Source: Nitrosomonas sp. sh817 (lineage in GTDB: Bacteria; Pseudomonadota; Gammaproteobacteria; Burkholderiales; Nitrosomonadaceae). From it: 64,000 nt of DNA. Where the stretch lies: contig NZ_CP133083.1 of the NCBI RefSeq assembly GCF_030908545.1, positions 2,489,691-2,553,690 of the forward strand, in the 5' to 3' direction. Under the pieces are notes generated by a model, which was not told the origin of the DNA, searched no databases, and was given only the letters and a program-made list of their open reading frames with translations. The position numbers and the translations under genes are program-made. This document shows positions 9,220-19,177 of the stretch, piece after piece (positions within the stretch are counted from its first letter, which is position 1; each line of letters starts with the position of its first letter).

Positions 9220-9346
9220 GAAAAGCTGAAATTCTGGCTACGTAAAAATCAACTGTCGAACATGCACAGAAACATAGAAATAGAGCCATACACAACGAAA
9301 CCAGCGAAATTTAAAACCGATACTTAAACTTGGGAGCAAGATAAAA

Positions 9347-10531
9347 ATGAGTTTGGAACCACAAAATACAGTCAAAATAAAATTTACCGATTGGAAATGG
9401 AAGGAGAAAAGAGAGTGTAATAGGCCCCCCCAGATAGATAAGCGGAGTTTAATAGATGAGTCTCAGATTAATAAGGATCACCTGATATCCTATGAAGAAA
9501 GTCTCAAATGGGAATCAGTATTGGTTTCAGATGCTTTACAAGAAACAAGGAAGCGGAAATTTTTTGCTATCAATGCATCAATGATTTTATTTCCAGGATT
9601 AATTGGTGGTTTTTTAGCAATTGCTTCGTCTCTAGATAAAGTTAAAAACACAAGTGGCTATGCACCAGAGATTGATTATTATTGGATAGCATTGGTGGCT
9701 ATTTCTATGTTTATTGGAATGGCGAATATGATTTCCATTAAATACATTGCAGCATATAAAGCACAAGCAAATCTCTTTTTAAGACAACTAAATTGTTTAC
9801 GTCAAGCCCGCGATTCACTGACTTACTTTAAGTTTGAAGGAAAATACCCTATTCATTTAATGGAATTAATGGAAGGGAGTGTTTATTATAGAGTTTTCGG
9901 TAAGCATCGAAAGCTTTATATAGGAAATGAAGAACTAAGACATCGGTTAGAAGGATCGTTCTCGGATTCTGCAGACAAATCATTGATAGGTTTCTTATTT
10001 ATTACTTCACTAACCCTTATTTCTGCTCCATTTATATGTTTGGCATCTGTGTCTATTGAGAAATGGAATGAATCGACTAACTTCCTTATTCCTTTTCTGG
10101 GTAATCCAACTTACTTGATCTTCTTAAATATGTTATTAATTGTGTTATCGATAATAATTTTTGTCTCTGCTCATTGGGAAAATTTTAAAAAATTACGTAC
10201 GGGAAAATTGTACCCTGATAAATCCACAGAGGAAGAATTATCAAAAAGCATCAGTACCGATATAGAGTTATTCAAACTCAAACTACCAGATTTTGTATCA
10301 ATGATTCTTATTACGATTATCGCTCTTTATTGGATCTATTTAGGCTTCATCTTTGAAGAAGAACTCACTATTTTTACTGTCATCATGGTCACATTATCCC
10401 TTACCAGTTTGTTTCTAATTATAATATGCGTCAAGAAAGTATTTTTCGATTCGTTGAATAGAATACATAAATCTATAGTGCATAAACTTAACTCGGGTGT
10501 TGTTGTTACGCGCCAAGAATCGCCCGCATAG
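9347..10531 (+). CDS. AT-rich multi-pass membrane protein of unknown function
   Basis: This 394-residue protein has a charged N-terminal 75 residues and then three hydrophobic pairs: near residues 78-92 and 108-130, 215-235 and 255-275, and 325-345 and 350-370. It is Ile/Phe/Lys rich, and its DNA is clearly lower in GC than the genes on either side, which suggests transfer. I do not recognise a named family. Its place directly after a wrecked TIR gene suggests it could be the membrane partner of a two-gene defence unit; this is inference from position only. GGGAG lies 14 bases before the ATG. Confidence 0.6.
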   Translation: MSLEPQNTVKIKFTDWKWKEKRECNRPPQIDKRSLIDESQINKDHLISYEESLKWESVLVSDALQETRKRKFFAINASMILFPGLIGGFLAIASSLDKVKNTSGYAPEIDYYWIALVAISMFIGMANMISIKYIAAYKAQANLFLRQLNCLRQARDSLTYFKFEGKYPIHLMELMEGSVYYRVFGKHRKLYIGNEELRHRLEGSFSDSADKSLIGFLFITSLTLISAPFICLASVSIEKWNESTNFLIPFLGNPTYLIFLNMLLIVLSIIIFVSAHWENFKKLRTGKLYPDKSTEEELSKSISTDIELFKLKLPDFVSMILITIIALYWIYLGFIFEEELTIFTVIMVTLSLTSLFLIIICVKKVFFDSLNRIHKSIVHKLNSGVVVTRQESPA

Positions 10532-10680
10532 ACAATATAATTTTTCTAGGAAAGCTTTGAAAAAAGTAGCGACAGCCAGACAAGAGAGATCAGGCAGTAA
10601 GCAGTTTACAGTGAAGTGAGCATTTTCAACCTGATTTGAACGCAGCAAGTTGCTTTTGCAAACAATTAATCAGCTTTTTC

Positions 10681-11229
10681 CTAGAAAAACACGCCCGACA
10701 ACACCCATGCCTTCCATCCCGCCAAGCATAGCAGCGTAAAGAAAGCGGCTAGCAGATCGTCAAACATCACGCCGAATCCGCCTTTCAAATGGCTGTCGAA
10801 GTAACGGATCGGTTGCGGTTTGGCGATGTCGAAGAAGCGGAACAACACAAACGCCGCCAATTGCCAGGTCCATTCATCCGGAATGAAGAACAGCACCAGC
10901 AGGAACGCCACAGTTTCATCCCACACCATGCCGCCGTGATCGGGTTCACCGAGTGCTTTGCCGCTAAGGCCGCAGGCCCAGATCCCGGCGATGAACATCA
11001 GATCGATCAACAGCAGGAAAACCAACGGGGTTAAGTAAAGGTTACACAACCAAAACAGCGGAAATGCAACCAGCGTGCCAAATGTGCCCGGCGCTACCGG
11101 AGCGAGACCGGCGCCGCCGGAAAATGCAATGATGTACGCTGGATGACTGTAGACCAGTTCCAGATTGGGTTTGAATGGCACGGGTTGTGTTCCGTCCGTG
11201 TCTTGGGTTTCAGGCGCGAAAGTGGTCAT
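10681..11229 (-). CDS. pgpA: Phosphatidylglycerophosphatase A
   Basis: The 182-residue membrane enzyme dephosphorylates phosphatidylglycerol phosphate to phosphatidylglycerol. The N-terminal SGGAGLAPVAPGTFGTL motif, the acidic DHGGMVWDE segment and the ending with DDLLAAFFTLL are characteristic. Three to four membrane helices are visible. It is the last gene of the ribE-ribBX-ribH-nusB-thiL-pgpA run, and its start overlaps the thiL end by 20 bp, the arrangement usual in proteobacteria. Confidence 0.93.
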   Translation of the reverse strand: MTTFAPETQDTDGTQPVPFKPNLELVYSHPAYIIAFSGGAGLAPVAPGTFGTLVAFPLFWLCNLYLTPLVFLLLIDLMFIAGIWACGLSGKALGEPDHGGMVWDETVAFLLVLFFIPDEWTWQLAAFVLFRFFDIAKPQPIRYFDSHLKGGFGVMFDDLLAAFFTLLCLAGWKAWVLSGVFF

Positions 11230-12178
11230 AGCCGTTAATTTCCATTGTTATCCGGTTTCCTAGCGCATCTTTGACGATCAAACCTTCACCGGCAACGATT
11301 TCGCCGATGCGGGTCAGCGGCAGTATCAACTCAGCAGCCAGCCGGTCGATCGGCTCACGATGTATTTTAGGTGCGGTAAAGCATAACTCGTAATCGTCGC
11401 CGCCAGCCAGCAAACATTGCAACGCGGCCGGTTGCGGCATTCGTTTTTTCAATTCCGCTGCGCATGGAATATCTTCAAGATGAATGCAAGCGGCTTGTTC
11501 CGAGCTTTCGAGTATATGTCCCAAATCAGCCAGCAAGCCGTCGGAAACGTCAATGGCGCTGTGCGCCAGACCGGTCAGACGCTGGCCCAATTCCACCCGG
11601 GCAACGGGCATTAACAATGCAGGCAAACAGTGCGCGCGTTCGTCCGGATCCAAGATTATTTGCTGTGTTTCATGCTTGAGCGCCAGCGCGGCGCTACCGA
11701 GCCGGCCCGATACCCAGATATCATCACCGGGCCTGGCGCCACTACGGCGCAGCCCTTGTCCTGCCGCTACTTCGCCAGTGATTTGCACGCAAATAGCCAA
11801 TGGCCCGGCGGTGGTATCGCCGCCGATTAGCTGCACTTGATGCCTGTCAGCCAACTCAAAAAAACCTTTGCTGAATTCCGCCAGCCAACCGGAGTGTTTG
11901 GCCAGTGCTTCCGGCAGCGTCAGCGCCAGCATTATCCAGCGGGGCTTGGCGCCCATTGCCGCCATATCGGATAGATTAACCGCCAGCGATTTGTAACCCA
12001 ATTGATAAGGATCGGCATCGGCGAAAAAATGCCGTCCGCTCACCAGCGTATCGGTTGATAGCGCCAGCTCGTGACCGGGCGTCACGGCGATCAGCGCGGC
12101 ATCGTCGCCGATGCCAAGGATGGCGTTCGTATACGATTTCTTGAAATAGCGCTGGATGAGATCGAATTCCGAGCACAC
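11210..12178 (-). CDS. thiL: Thiamine-monophosphate kinase
   Basis: The 322-residue cytosolic ATP-dependent kinase converts thiamine phosphate to thiamine diphosphate. Family hallmarks are the N-terminal EFDLIQRYF, LGIGDDAALI, STDTLVSGRHF, the LAVNLSDMAAMGA block and LIGGDTTAGPL, with GGDDYELCFT near the C-terminus. It follows nusB by 12 bp and overlaps pgpA, so the genes are probably translated from one message. Confidence 0.95.
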   Translation of the reverse strand: MCSEFDLIQRYFKKSYTNAILGIGDDAALIAVTPGHELALSTDTLVSGRHFFADADPYQLGYKSLAVNLSDMAAMGAKPRWIMLALTLPEALAKHSGWLAEFSKGFFELADRHQVQLIGGDTTAGPLAICVQITGEVAAGQGLRRSGARPGDDIWVSGRLGSAALALKHETQQIILDPDERAHCLPALLMPVARVELGQRLTGLAHSAIDVSDGLLADLGHILESSEQAACIHLEDIPCAAELKKRMPQPAALQCLLAGGDDYELCFTAPKIHREPIDRLAAELILPLTRIGEIVAGEGLIVKDALGNRITMEINGYDHFRA

Positions 12179-12190
12179 GATGCGATACCG

Positions 12191-12691
12191 CTATGGATGC
12201 TTCCTTACCGTTTTTTGCTCCCGGACTTCAACTTCGCGGAGCCGGACGGCCAATTTATCCAGCACGCCATTGACATATTTGTGCCCTTCACTGCCGCCGA
12301 ATGTCCTGGCCAGTTCGATTGCTTCGTTGATGATGGCGCGGTAGGGAATTTCCGGGTGATGCTTGAGTTCATAAGTGCTCAAGAACAAGATGGCAAACTC
12401 GACGGGGCTGAGTTCCTTCATGGAACGGTCCAGGCAGGGCTGTATCGCTTCTTCCAATTCTTCAGCCCGCTCTATGACGCCGTGCAACACCTGAGTGAAA
12501 TGCTTTTCATCGACATGCTTGAATTCTTCGGATTCGCGCAGTTGCTGCTCGATAAAGCTGGCGCTGCCACCGGCCACCCGCCATTGATAAATGCCTTGCA
12601 ATATAAATTCGCGCGCAATACGGCGGCGGCTTTTGTATTTTTCCGTTTTGCCGCCGGCGGCCGGGTCGGTCTCAGTCAACATGCCGCTCAT
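12191..12691 (-). CDS. nusB: Transcription antitermination factor NusB
   Basis: The 166-residue RNA-binding protein acts with NusE/S10 on rRNA boxA. The basic N-terminal [18 protein letters not shown] is the conserved RNA-binding arginine-rich start, and the C-terminal [20 protein letters not shown] and [10 protein letters not shown] are diagnostic. Its ATG overlaps the ribH stop (ATGA), indicating translational coupling. Confidence 0.95.
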   Translation of the reverse strand: MSGMLTETDPAAGGKTEKYKSRRRIAREFILQGIYQWRVAGGSASFIEQQLRESEEFKHVDEKHFTQVLHGVIERAEELEEAIQPCLDRSMKELSPVEFAILFLSTYELKHHPEIPYRAIINEAIELARTFGGSEGHKYVNGVLDKLAVRLREVEVREQKTVRKHP

Positions 12692-13170
12692 ATACCGATC
12701 TCATCTATCTTGAAATGCAAATTCGCCATCTCCAGGGCAACCTGCGCGGCTTCCATCCCTTTAGTGCTCATCCGCGCAATCGCCTGGTCGTCGTTATCCG
12801 TGGTTAAAATGCCATTGGCGATGGGTATTTCGGTTTCGAGCTGCACCATCAACAGACCGCGTGCCGATTCATTGGCAACCACTTCAAAATGGTAGGTATC
12901 GCCGCGTACCACGGCGCCTAAGGCGATCAGCGCATCGAATTGATCCGACATCGCCATTCTCTTCATTGCCAACGGAATCTCCAATGCGCCGGGAACGGTA
13001 ACAATCAAAATATTCGAGTCCTGCACTTGATTCTTTTTCAACTCCGCGGTGCAAGCGCTTAGCAAGCCTTCTCCAACGTCAATGTTAAACCGGCTCATGA
13101 CAATGCCGATGCGTATATCCGATCCATCCAGGTTCGGTTCAAATTCAAGGATATTGTCAAAGTAGGCCAT
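12688..13170 (-). CDS. ribH: 6,7-dimethyl-8-ribityllumazine synthase
   Basis: The 160-residue enzyme condenses 3,4-dihydroxy-2-butanone 4-phosphate with the ribityl pyrimidine in riboflavin synthesis. The family blocks are present: IVMSRFN at the N-terminus, [33 protein letters not shown] and the [10 protein letters not shown] end. AGGAGG precedes the ATG. It lies between ribBX and nusB. Confidence 0.95.
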   Translation of the reverse strand: MAYFDNILEFEPNLDGSDIRIGIVMSRFNIDVGEGLLSACTAELKKNQVQDSNILIVTVPGALEIPLAMKRMAMSDQFDALIALGAVVRGDTYHFEVVANESARGLLMVQLETEIPIANGILTTDNDDQAIARMSTKGMEAAQVALEMANLHFKIDEIGI

Positions 13171-13232
13171 ATTTACCTCCTATAATTCTTGCGCTTAATT
13201 GCTGATATTGATGCTCAATCCGCACTCACGGA

Positions 13233-14336
13233 TCAATATTTTTGCTGCATGTCGACATAGCTGGTCACTTCCAAGCCGAACCCGGTGACACTCGGCATCT
13301 TTCTCGGTGCAGCCATCAACCGCATTTTACCAACATTGAGATCTTTCAGGATCTGCGCGCCGATACCGTGGTCGCGCAGATCGGTTTTAATCGGACTGTG
13401 GCCTTGCGCCTCTTTTTTCTGAATGCGCTCCAGCAGTTTTGCAGCGCTTTCCTTGCGGTGTAATAAGACGATAACGCCGCGCTCCGCTCCCGCGATCAGT
13501 TTCATGGCATCGTGGATGCTCCAGGAATGGGTATTGTCATGAACATCCAATAAATCAATGACCGATAAAGGCTCATGCACCCGCACCAGTGTTTCGGCGG
13601 CCGGGTCTATTACGCCTTTGACCAAGGCCAGGTGAATGCTATTGGCGATTTCATCGCGAAAAGCGGTCAATAAAAATTCGCCGTGCATTGTCTGGATCAC
13701 GCGTTCGGCAACACGGGTCACAAGACTTTCCGTTTGGCTGCGATATTCAATCAGATCGGCAATGGCGCCGATTTTAAGCTGATGTTTTTTAGCGAATTCG
13801 ATCAAGTCGGGCAACCGTGCCATGCTGCCGTCTTCCTTCAAAATCTCGCAAATTACCGAGGCCGCGGTTAATCCGGCCAATCTCGCCAGATCGCAACCGG
13901 CTTCGGTATGTCCGGCACGCACCAATACCCCGCCTTTCTGCGCCATTAACGGAAAAATATGCCCGGGCTGCACGATGTCTTGCGGTTTTGCATCCGCTTT
14001 GACGGCGGCTTGAACGGTACGCGCGCGATCCGCCGCCGAAATCCCCGTGGTAACACCGCTGGCAGCTTCAATCGAAAGGGTGAAATTGGTGCCCAGCGGC
14101 GAGCGATTGGCCGACACCATGAGCGGCAGATCCAATTGCTGGCATCGCTCCTCGGTCAAGGTTAAACAAATCAAGCCGCGCCCATGCGTCGCCATGAAAT
14201 TAATCGCTTCCGGCGTGACGAAATCGGCGGCTAGCACCAGATCTCCTTCATTTTCCCGATCTTCCTCATCGACCAGGATAACCATCTTGCCCTGCTTCAA
14301 ATCGGCGATAATGTCCTGAATAGCGCTGATACTCAT
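13233..14336 (-). CDS. ribB: 3,4-dihydroxy-2-butanone-4-phosphate synthase with degenerate GTP cyclohydrolase II domain (RibBX type)
   Basis: Residues 1-200 form a complete DHBP synthase: [13 protein letters not shown] with the acidic active-site loop, THGRGLICL, and [14 protein letters not shown]. The remaining 165 residues resemble GTP cyclohydrolase II but lack the zinc-binding cysteine triad. Where a true enzyme has a SECLTGD...CDCG stretch, this one has [20 protein letters not shown]. So it should make the four-carbon unit only, and a separate RibA is needed elsewhere. I use the ATG at 14336 rather than an upstream TTG. The upstream gap to ribE is filled by repeat B; no FMN riboswitch is seen. 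Confidence 0.9.
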   Translation of the reverse strand: MSISAIQDIIADLKQGKMVILVDEEDRENEGDLVLAADFVTPEAINFMATHGRGLICLTLTEERCQQLDLPLMVSANRSPLGTNFTLSIEAASGVTTGISAADRARTVQAAVKADAKPQDIVQPGHIFPLMAQKGGVLVRAGHTEAGCDLARLAGLTAASVICEILKEDGSMARLPDLIEFAKKHQLKIGAIADLIEYRSQTESLVTRVAERVIQTMHGEFLLTAFRDEIANSIHLALVKGVIDPAAETLVRVHEPLSVIDLLDVHDNTHSWSIHDAMKLIAGAERGVIVLLHRKESAAKLLERIQKKEAQGHSPIKTDLRDHGIGAQILKDLNVGKMRLMAAPRKMPSVTGFGLEVTSYVDMQQKY

Positions 14337-14358
14337 GCGTTCTTGTCCCAATTAAGCT

Positions 14359-14504
14359 AAGGAAACACTGATTAAATACGCACGCGAGCGATTTGCTGCG
14401 TTGGAGGCGCGCAGAAAATGACCTATCTTCATGATATGTCTAATTTCTTGCGCTCCATCCGCCTCGCATCTCATCTTGCCCGGCGAATTAATCCGCGTTT
14501 CCTT
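14359..14504 (+). repeat. MITE-like repeat B, copy 2
   Basis: This 146-bp element runs from AAGGAAACACTGATTAAA to CGCGTTTCCTT and matches the 9004-9150 copy. It fills the gap between ribE and ribBX. Its end lies inside the ribE reading frame and provides the final codons and stop. Both rib genes remain in the same direction, so transcripts read through it. Confidence 0.75.
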
Positions 14505-15102
14505 GAATGTTTAGTAATCTTGCCACATAACGAGCCAGCATGTCGGTTTCCAGGTTAACCCGCGCTTCCAGTTTCAATTCTTTTAAATTGGTCATGGCTA
14601 ACGTATGCGGTATGAGATTCACGGAAAATTCGTGCCCTTCAATTTTATTCACGGTCAGGCTGACTCCGTTTACCGTGATGGAGCCTTTAGGCGTAATGTA
14701 ACGCATCAATGTTTCCGGCGCCCGCACAATCAGTTCATAACTTTCGCCCGCCGGCACGCATTTAACCACGATTCCGGTCGCGTCAACATGGCCGCTGACC
14801 AAATGCCCGCCCAGCCTGTCTGACAGGCGCAGCGCCTTTTCCAGATTAACCCGAGAACCGGCTTGATCAAGCCCTTGCGTGCAATTTAACGTTTCTTGAG
14901 AAACATCGACGGTAAACGCGCCGGCGGATAATGCCGTCACCGTCAGGCAGACACCGTTCACCGCGATACTATCACCTTGCTTGACATCGCTTAAATCAAG
15001 CGTTCCAGCCGAGATGCCGAGCGTTAGCCCGGTATTACACTGTGTATCTATGGAACATACGCTTGTTACTTCCCCGACTGCTTGAATGATTCCGGTAAAC
15101 AT
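14488..15102 (-). CDS. ribE: Riboflavin synthase alpha chain
   Basis: The 204-residue protein dismutates two lumazines to riboflavin. It has two internal lumazine-binding repeats: the first from MFTGIIQAVGEV through GDSIAVNGVCLTV, and the second from HLVSGHVDATGIV through GSITVNGVSLTV. Both are complete. The last six residues (IQGNAD) and the stop come from repeat B, so the natural C-terminus was replaced; this region is variable in the family and activity is probably kept. It heads the riboflavin-nusB-thiL-pgpA gene run. Confidence 0.95.
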   Translation of the reverse strand: MFTGIIQAVGEVTSVCSIDTQCNTGLTLGISAGTLDLSDVKQGDSIAVNGVCLTVTALSAGAFTVDVSQETLNCTQGLDQAGSRVNLEKALRLSDRLGGHLVSGHVDATGIVVKCVPAGESYELIVRAPETLMRYITPKGSITVNGVSLTVNKIEGHEFSVNLIPHTLAMTNLKELKLEARVNLETDMLARYVARLLNIQGNAD

Positions 15103-15136
15103 CGCAATGTGTGTTGTTAGAAGACTTTAAATTTTT

Positions 15137-15213
15137 TGGCGCGCCCAACACGATTCGAACGTGCGACCCCCGCCTTCGGAGGGCGGTACTCTATCCAGCT
15201 GAGCTATGGGCGC
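15137..15213 (-). tRNA. tRNA-Arg (anticodon CCG)
   Basis: The 77-nt cloverleaf reads 5' GCGCCCA and closes with TGGGCGC, then G and an encoded CCA. The D arm holds AGCTGGATA. The anticodon stem CCGCC/GGCGG encloses the loop CTCCGAA with anticodon CCG, and the T arm is GCACG-TTCGAAT-CGTGT. It decodes CGG arginine codons. Confidence 0.95.
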
Positions 15214-15333
15214 TTTGGTGAACAGACGGTTACTATCGTTTACCGGGCGACAGGATAACCGCTTTTATTTTTCCCGTCCAACTTGTGATCATCATGAAAA
15301 ATATGAGGTGCATCACGCAATCGATTAACCGGT

Positions 15334-16632
15334 TTACTCAGTAGCTTTTGTTTCCGATGCCATGGATGCAGAAACCGGAAAGATTTTAACAGTTTTTACC
15401 ACACGATTCTTGGTTTGAATGATTTCCAGCGGATAACCGGCGATATTAAGACCGATACCGGCTTCCGGAATATCTTCCAGATACTCCAGGATTAAACCGT
15501 TCAGCGTTTTTGGCCCGTCCAATGGAAATTGGTAACCGAGCTTGCGATTCAACTCACGCAGCAAGGTGCTGCCTTCCACGATCATGCTGCCATCGTCTTG
15601 CTTTATAAAGGAGTTGGCCTGCGTAGGCGCATGCGTGGTGAATTCACCGATGATTTCCTCGATGATATCTTCCAGGGTGACCAGCCCCATCCATTCGCCA
15701 TATTCATCGACCACCAATCCAACCCTTTTTTGATTTTCCTGAAAAAGCTGTAACTGCGAGAACAGGGAGGTTCCCGACGGAATGAAGTAAGGTTTGCGCA
15801 TGACTTTTTCCAGAACTGCCGCCGTGACTTTGCCGTCTTGCATTTGATTTAAAACTTTACGGACATGGACGATACCGACGATATTGTCCATGCGATCACG
15901 ATATACCGGCAAGCGGGTATGATGGCATGTCAGCAACTGCGCATGAATGATCTCGTCATCCGCGTTTAGATCGATGGCTTCAATTTGACTGCGCGGCACA
16001 ATCACATCGTCAACCGTGATGGTGTCAAGATCGAACAGATTCAGCAGCATGCTCTGATGTTTATGCTGAATGAAATGACCGCCTTCCAGAACCAATGTCT
16101 TAAGCTCCTCGCTACTGATTTTCTGTTCGAGCTCCCCTTTCTGAGGCTTTAATCCGAACAGCAGCAGCAAGGCGCTGACAAACAAGTTCACAAACCACAC
16201 CACGGGATAACAAATAATCAATAATGGCGTCAGTATGTAGCTGGCGGTTAACGCGATCCGCTCAGGATACGCGGCCGCGATTACCTTCGGCGTGATTTCG
16301 CTGAAAACTAAAATTGCGAAAGTCACAGCCACCGTACCCATCAACAACGCGAACTCATCATGCGCAAACAGCGTGGCGACAATGACGGCCACCAGCGTTG
16401 CAGAAGCGGTGTTCAGCAGATTATTGCCGAGTAAAATGACACCCAATAACCGATCCGTTTTATTGAGCAGTTTTATCGTTAACCGGGCGCCGCGATGACC
16501 TTGCTTGGCTAAATGCTTCAGACGATAGCGGTTAATCGCCATCATGCTAGTTTCAGATAAAGAAAAGAAGCCTGACAGAATAAGCAATAACATCAATACA
16601 ATCAGCAAGATGTGTAACGGAAAACCTTCCAA
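15334..16632 (-). CDS. CorB/HlyC-family (CNNM) transporter-associated protein
   Basis: The 432-residue protein begins with a DUF21 membrane domain of four helices (SGFFSLSETSMMAINRYRL is the family start; LVFSEITPKVIAAAYPE its conserved loop). Two CBS domains follow (about 205-320, with VPRSQIEAID, TRLPVYRDRMDNIVGIVH and VVDEYGEWMGLVTLEDIIEEIIGE) and then a C-terminal CorC_HlyC domain. Members are linked to Mg2+/Co2+ efflux or resistance. It stands between tRNA-Arg and icd without an obvious operon partner. Confidence 0.9.
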   Translation of the reverse strand: MEGFPLHILLIVLMLLLILSGFFSLSETSMMAINRYRLKHLAKQGHRGARLTIKLLNKTDRLLGVILLGNNLLNTASATLVAVIVATLFAHDEFALLMGTVAVTFAILVFSEITPKVIAAAYPERIALTASYILTPLLIICYPVVWFVNLFVSALLLLFGLKPQKGELEQKISSEELKTLVLEGGHFIQHKHQSMLLNLFDLDTITVDDVIVPRSQIEAIDLNADDEIIHAQLLTCHHTRLPVYRDRMDNIVGIVHVRKVLNQMQDGKVTAAVLEKVMRKPYFIPSGTSLFSQLQLFQENQKRVGLVVDEYGEWMGLVTLEDIIEEIIGEFTTHAPTQANSFIKQDDGSMIVEGSTLLRELNRKLGYQFPLDGPKTLNGLILEYLEDIPEAGIGLNIAGYPLEIIQTKNRVVKTVKIFPVSASMASETKATE

Positions 16633-16912
16633 GAATCACCTATTATGAAAATAGTGCAACTGCTAACAGCAACAACAGAACTAATTGTATTCTTAACAAC
16701 CAATGGTTTGTCTTCGATCACCAACCGCAGCGGAGCATCCTTTCTTATCTTACGCGATATTGTGATTACACGTATAATAATCAAAAAATCGAAGCAAAGT
16801 TAAGTATGAAACCAATTAATTTCCGCGTAATGATTTAAAGATTTTTGCAAAACATTCTTCTTTCCCGGAAAAATTAACTCATTTCGACTCGCTTCCAATA
16901 TTTGGAGAGACC

Positions 16913-18169
16913 ATGTATCAACATATAAAAATACCTGCAGAAGGAAAAAAAATTCAGGTCAATAACGATTATTCATTAACCGTTCCCGATAATCCCATCA
17001 TTCCTTTTATCGAAGGTGACGGTATCGGCATTGATATCACCCCGGTAATGAAGAAAGTTGTCGATGCAGCGGTTGAGAAAGCTTATGGCGGTCAGCGGAA
17101 AATCGCTTGGATGGAAATCTATGCGGGTGAAAAATCAACCAAAATCTATGGTCAAGATGTATGGCTTCCGGATGAAACATTGCAAGCCGCCAAGGAGTTC
17201 GTAATCTCAATTAAAGGACCTCTAACAACACCGGTAGGTGGCGGCATCCGTTCGATTAATGTTGCTCTGCGCCAACTGCTGGATTTGTATATCTGTTTGC
17301 GGCCTGTCCGTTATTTTAATGGGGTGCCGAGCCCGGTTAAAAGCCCGGAAAAAACGGATATGGTCATTTTCCGGGAGAACTCTGAAGACATCTATGCCGG
17401 TATCGAATGGGAAGCTGAGACAGAGAATGCGGAAAAAGTTATTGATTTTCTGATTAAAGAAATGGGAGTAACAAGTATTCGTTTCCCGCAAACCTCCGGT
17501 ATCGGTATTAAACCGGTTTCAAAAGAAGGCACGGAGCGCCTGGTGCGCAGAGCCATTCAGTATGCAATCGCCAATAATCGCAGGTCGGTAACGCTGGTAC
17601 ATAAAGGTAATATCATGAAGTTCACCGAAGGGGCGTTTAAAAAGTGGGGGTATGCATTAGCCGCCAAGGAATTTGGCGCTGAGTTACTGGATGGCGGCCC
17701 CTGGATGAAACTGCCATTACAAAACGGTAATCACATTATTATAAAAGATGTCATTGCGGATGCCTTCTTGCAGCAAATCTTATTACGCCCTGAAGAGTAT
17801 GATGTGATCGCCACCTTAAATTTAAACGGCGACTATATTTCCGATGCGCTTGCTGCACAGGTTGGTGGAATTGGAATTGCACCGGGCGCCAATCTGAGTG
17901 ACTCCATAGCTATCTTTGAAGCAACGCACGGAACCGCCCCGAAATACGCAGGCAAAGATCAAGTGAACCCTGGTTCCATCATACTCTCGGCGGAAATGAT
18001 GCTGCGTCACATGGGCTGGATAGAAGCCGCTGACATGATCATCAAGGGAATGGAAAAAACGATACAACAAGGAACCGTTACCTACGACTTCGCACGCCAG
18101 ATGACTAACTCTAAAGAAATTTCGTGCTCTGCGTTTGGTAACGCGATAATTGCAAACTTAAGTTTATAA
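16913..18169 (+). CDS. icd: Isocitrate dehydrogenase, NADP-dependent
   Basis: The 418-residue TCA-cycle enzyme converts isocitrate to 2-oxoglutarate. It shows [15 protein letters not shown] at the N-terminus, the substrate-binding [13 protein letters not shown] with the regulatory serine, [14 protein letters not shown], and the C-terminal [20 protein letters not shown] and [12 protein letters not shown]. Its length is close to that of the E. coli enzyme. GGAGAG stands 8 bases before the ATG. It is monocistronic. Confidence 0.96.
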   Translation: MYQHIKIPAEGKKIQVNNDYSLTVPDNPIIPFIEGDGIGIDITPVMKKVVDAAVEKAYGGQRKIAWMEIYAGEKSTKIYGQDVWLPDETLQAAKEFVISIKGPLTTPVGGGIRSINVALRQLLDLYICLRPVRYFNGVPSPVKSPEKTDMVIFRENSEDIYAGIEWEAETENAEKVIDFLIKEMGVTSIRFPQTSGIGIKPVSKEGTERLVRRAIQYAIANNRRSVTLVHKGNIMKFTEGAFKKWGYALAAKEFGAELLDGGPWMKLPLQNGNHIIIKDVIADAFLQQILLRPEEYDVIATLNLNGDYISDALAAQVGGIGIAPGANLSDSIAIFEATHGTAPKYAGKDQVNPGSIILSAEMMLRHMGWIEAADMIIKGMEKTIQQGTVTYDFARQMTNSKEISCSAFGNAIIANLSL

Positions 18170-18240
18170 ACTAATACAGCCGATTAGATTCTTCTAATTC
18201 TGCTCTCAAAAGTGAAATCGCAAAATTAGAATAAAAACGA

Positions 18241-18273
18241 AACCCCTAACGATTTATTCTCAGAAAGGGGGTT
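18241..18273 (-). terminator. Possible terminator downstream of cspA
   Basis: On the minus strand AACCCC and GGGGTT form a 6-bp stem around a 21-nt loop and are followed by TCGTTTTT. It lies about 110 bp after the cspA stop, between the convergent icd and cspA genes. The large loop makes it a weak call. Confidence 0.35.
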
Positions 18274-18386
18274 GAAAAAATAATAAATGGTTGGATTACT
18301 GTTATTGTTATTGACTTACCGGCTATCTAACTAAACTCTATCAATACAGGTACTGATAGGGGTTCTCATGCCAGAATTTATAGTAG

Positions 18387-18590
18387 TTAAGTGGATTGGA
18401 TATTAGAGGCCTGCTTTCCTTTCGGTCCTTGGGTGACATCAAAGCTTACTTTCTGACCTTCTTTCAAAGTTTTGAATCCAGACATATTGATTGCCGAAAA
18501 GTGAGCAAACAAATCTTCGCTGCCATCATCTGGAGTAATAAAACCAAAACCTTTGGAATCGTTGAACCATTTAACTGTACCTGTTGCCAT
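18387..18590 (-). CDS. cspA: Cold-shock protein, CspA family
   Basis: The 67-residue protein is a single OB-fold cold-shock domain that binds single-stranded nucleic acid and melts RNA structure. RNP1 (KGFGFITP) and RNP2 (DLFAHFSAI) are both intact. AGGAAGTAGAA precedes the ATG. The gene has about 280 bp upstream shared with the divergent clpS, enough for the long leader typical of these genes, but I cannot define it. Confidence 0.95.
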   Translation of the reverse strand: MATGTVKWFNDSKGFGFITPDDGSEDLFAHFSAINMSGFKTLKEGQKVSFDVTQGPKGKQASNIQST

Positions 18591-18867
18591 TTCTACTTCC
18601 TATATAAAAACTGGGCCGGAAACCCTAACACTATTTGAATCTCTTGAATCCTGAGGAACAAAAATAACATCTCAAAAAACCCGAAATCAAACGCCAAGTG
18701 CAGTTTTACGCAAATCCAGCGTTAAAGTCAAGCGGTTACAAAATTTTTATGGTAAACGAATATGTAATTGTCTTAAGATACTTGAAAAATTTGTCGTAAT
18801 CGTCAAAGATGTCAAAATGCGGATTAATTTCGGTACTTCAATGTTTCTCAAAAGCTGGTAAGTCGTA

Positions 18868-19176
18868 ATGTCTGACAATCATTTAGAAGTCATTTCCCAT
18901 GTACACGAGAAGGCAAAACAAAACCCCCCTCCTCTCTATAAAATATTATTATTAAATGACGATTTCACACCTATGGAGTTTGTGATAGAAGTGCTTAAAA
19001 TGTTTTTTTCCATGAATCATGAGCAGGCTACACGAATAATGTTAAAAGTGCATATTGAAGGAATGGGTATATGCGGAATATACCCAAGTGATATCGCAAA
19101 CACAAAAGTAAAACAGGTTACTGATTATGCGAGAAGAAATCAGCATCCGCTCAGGTGTGTAATGGAGGAAAATTAA
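18868..19176 (+). CDS. clpS: ClpAP adaptor ClpS
   Basis: The 102-residue adaptor binds N-degron substrates and delivers them to ClpA. The core [20 protein letters not shown] and the H-bearing [16 protein letters not shown] stretch are characteristic. It ends one base before clpA starts, so the two form an operon. Confidence 0.95.
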   Translation: MSDNHLEVISHVHEKAKQNPPPLYKILLLNDDFTPMEFVIEVLKMFFSMNHEQATRIMLKVHIEGMGICGIYPSDIANTKVKQVTDYARRNQHPLRCVMEEN

Positions 19177-19177
19177 G

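Noticed and set aside
14337..14487. FMN riboswitch ahead of the rib genes
   Set aside because: The space before ribBX is filled by repeat B, and no RFN-type conserved stems are seen there or ahead of ribE.
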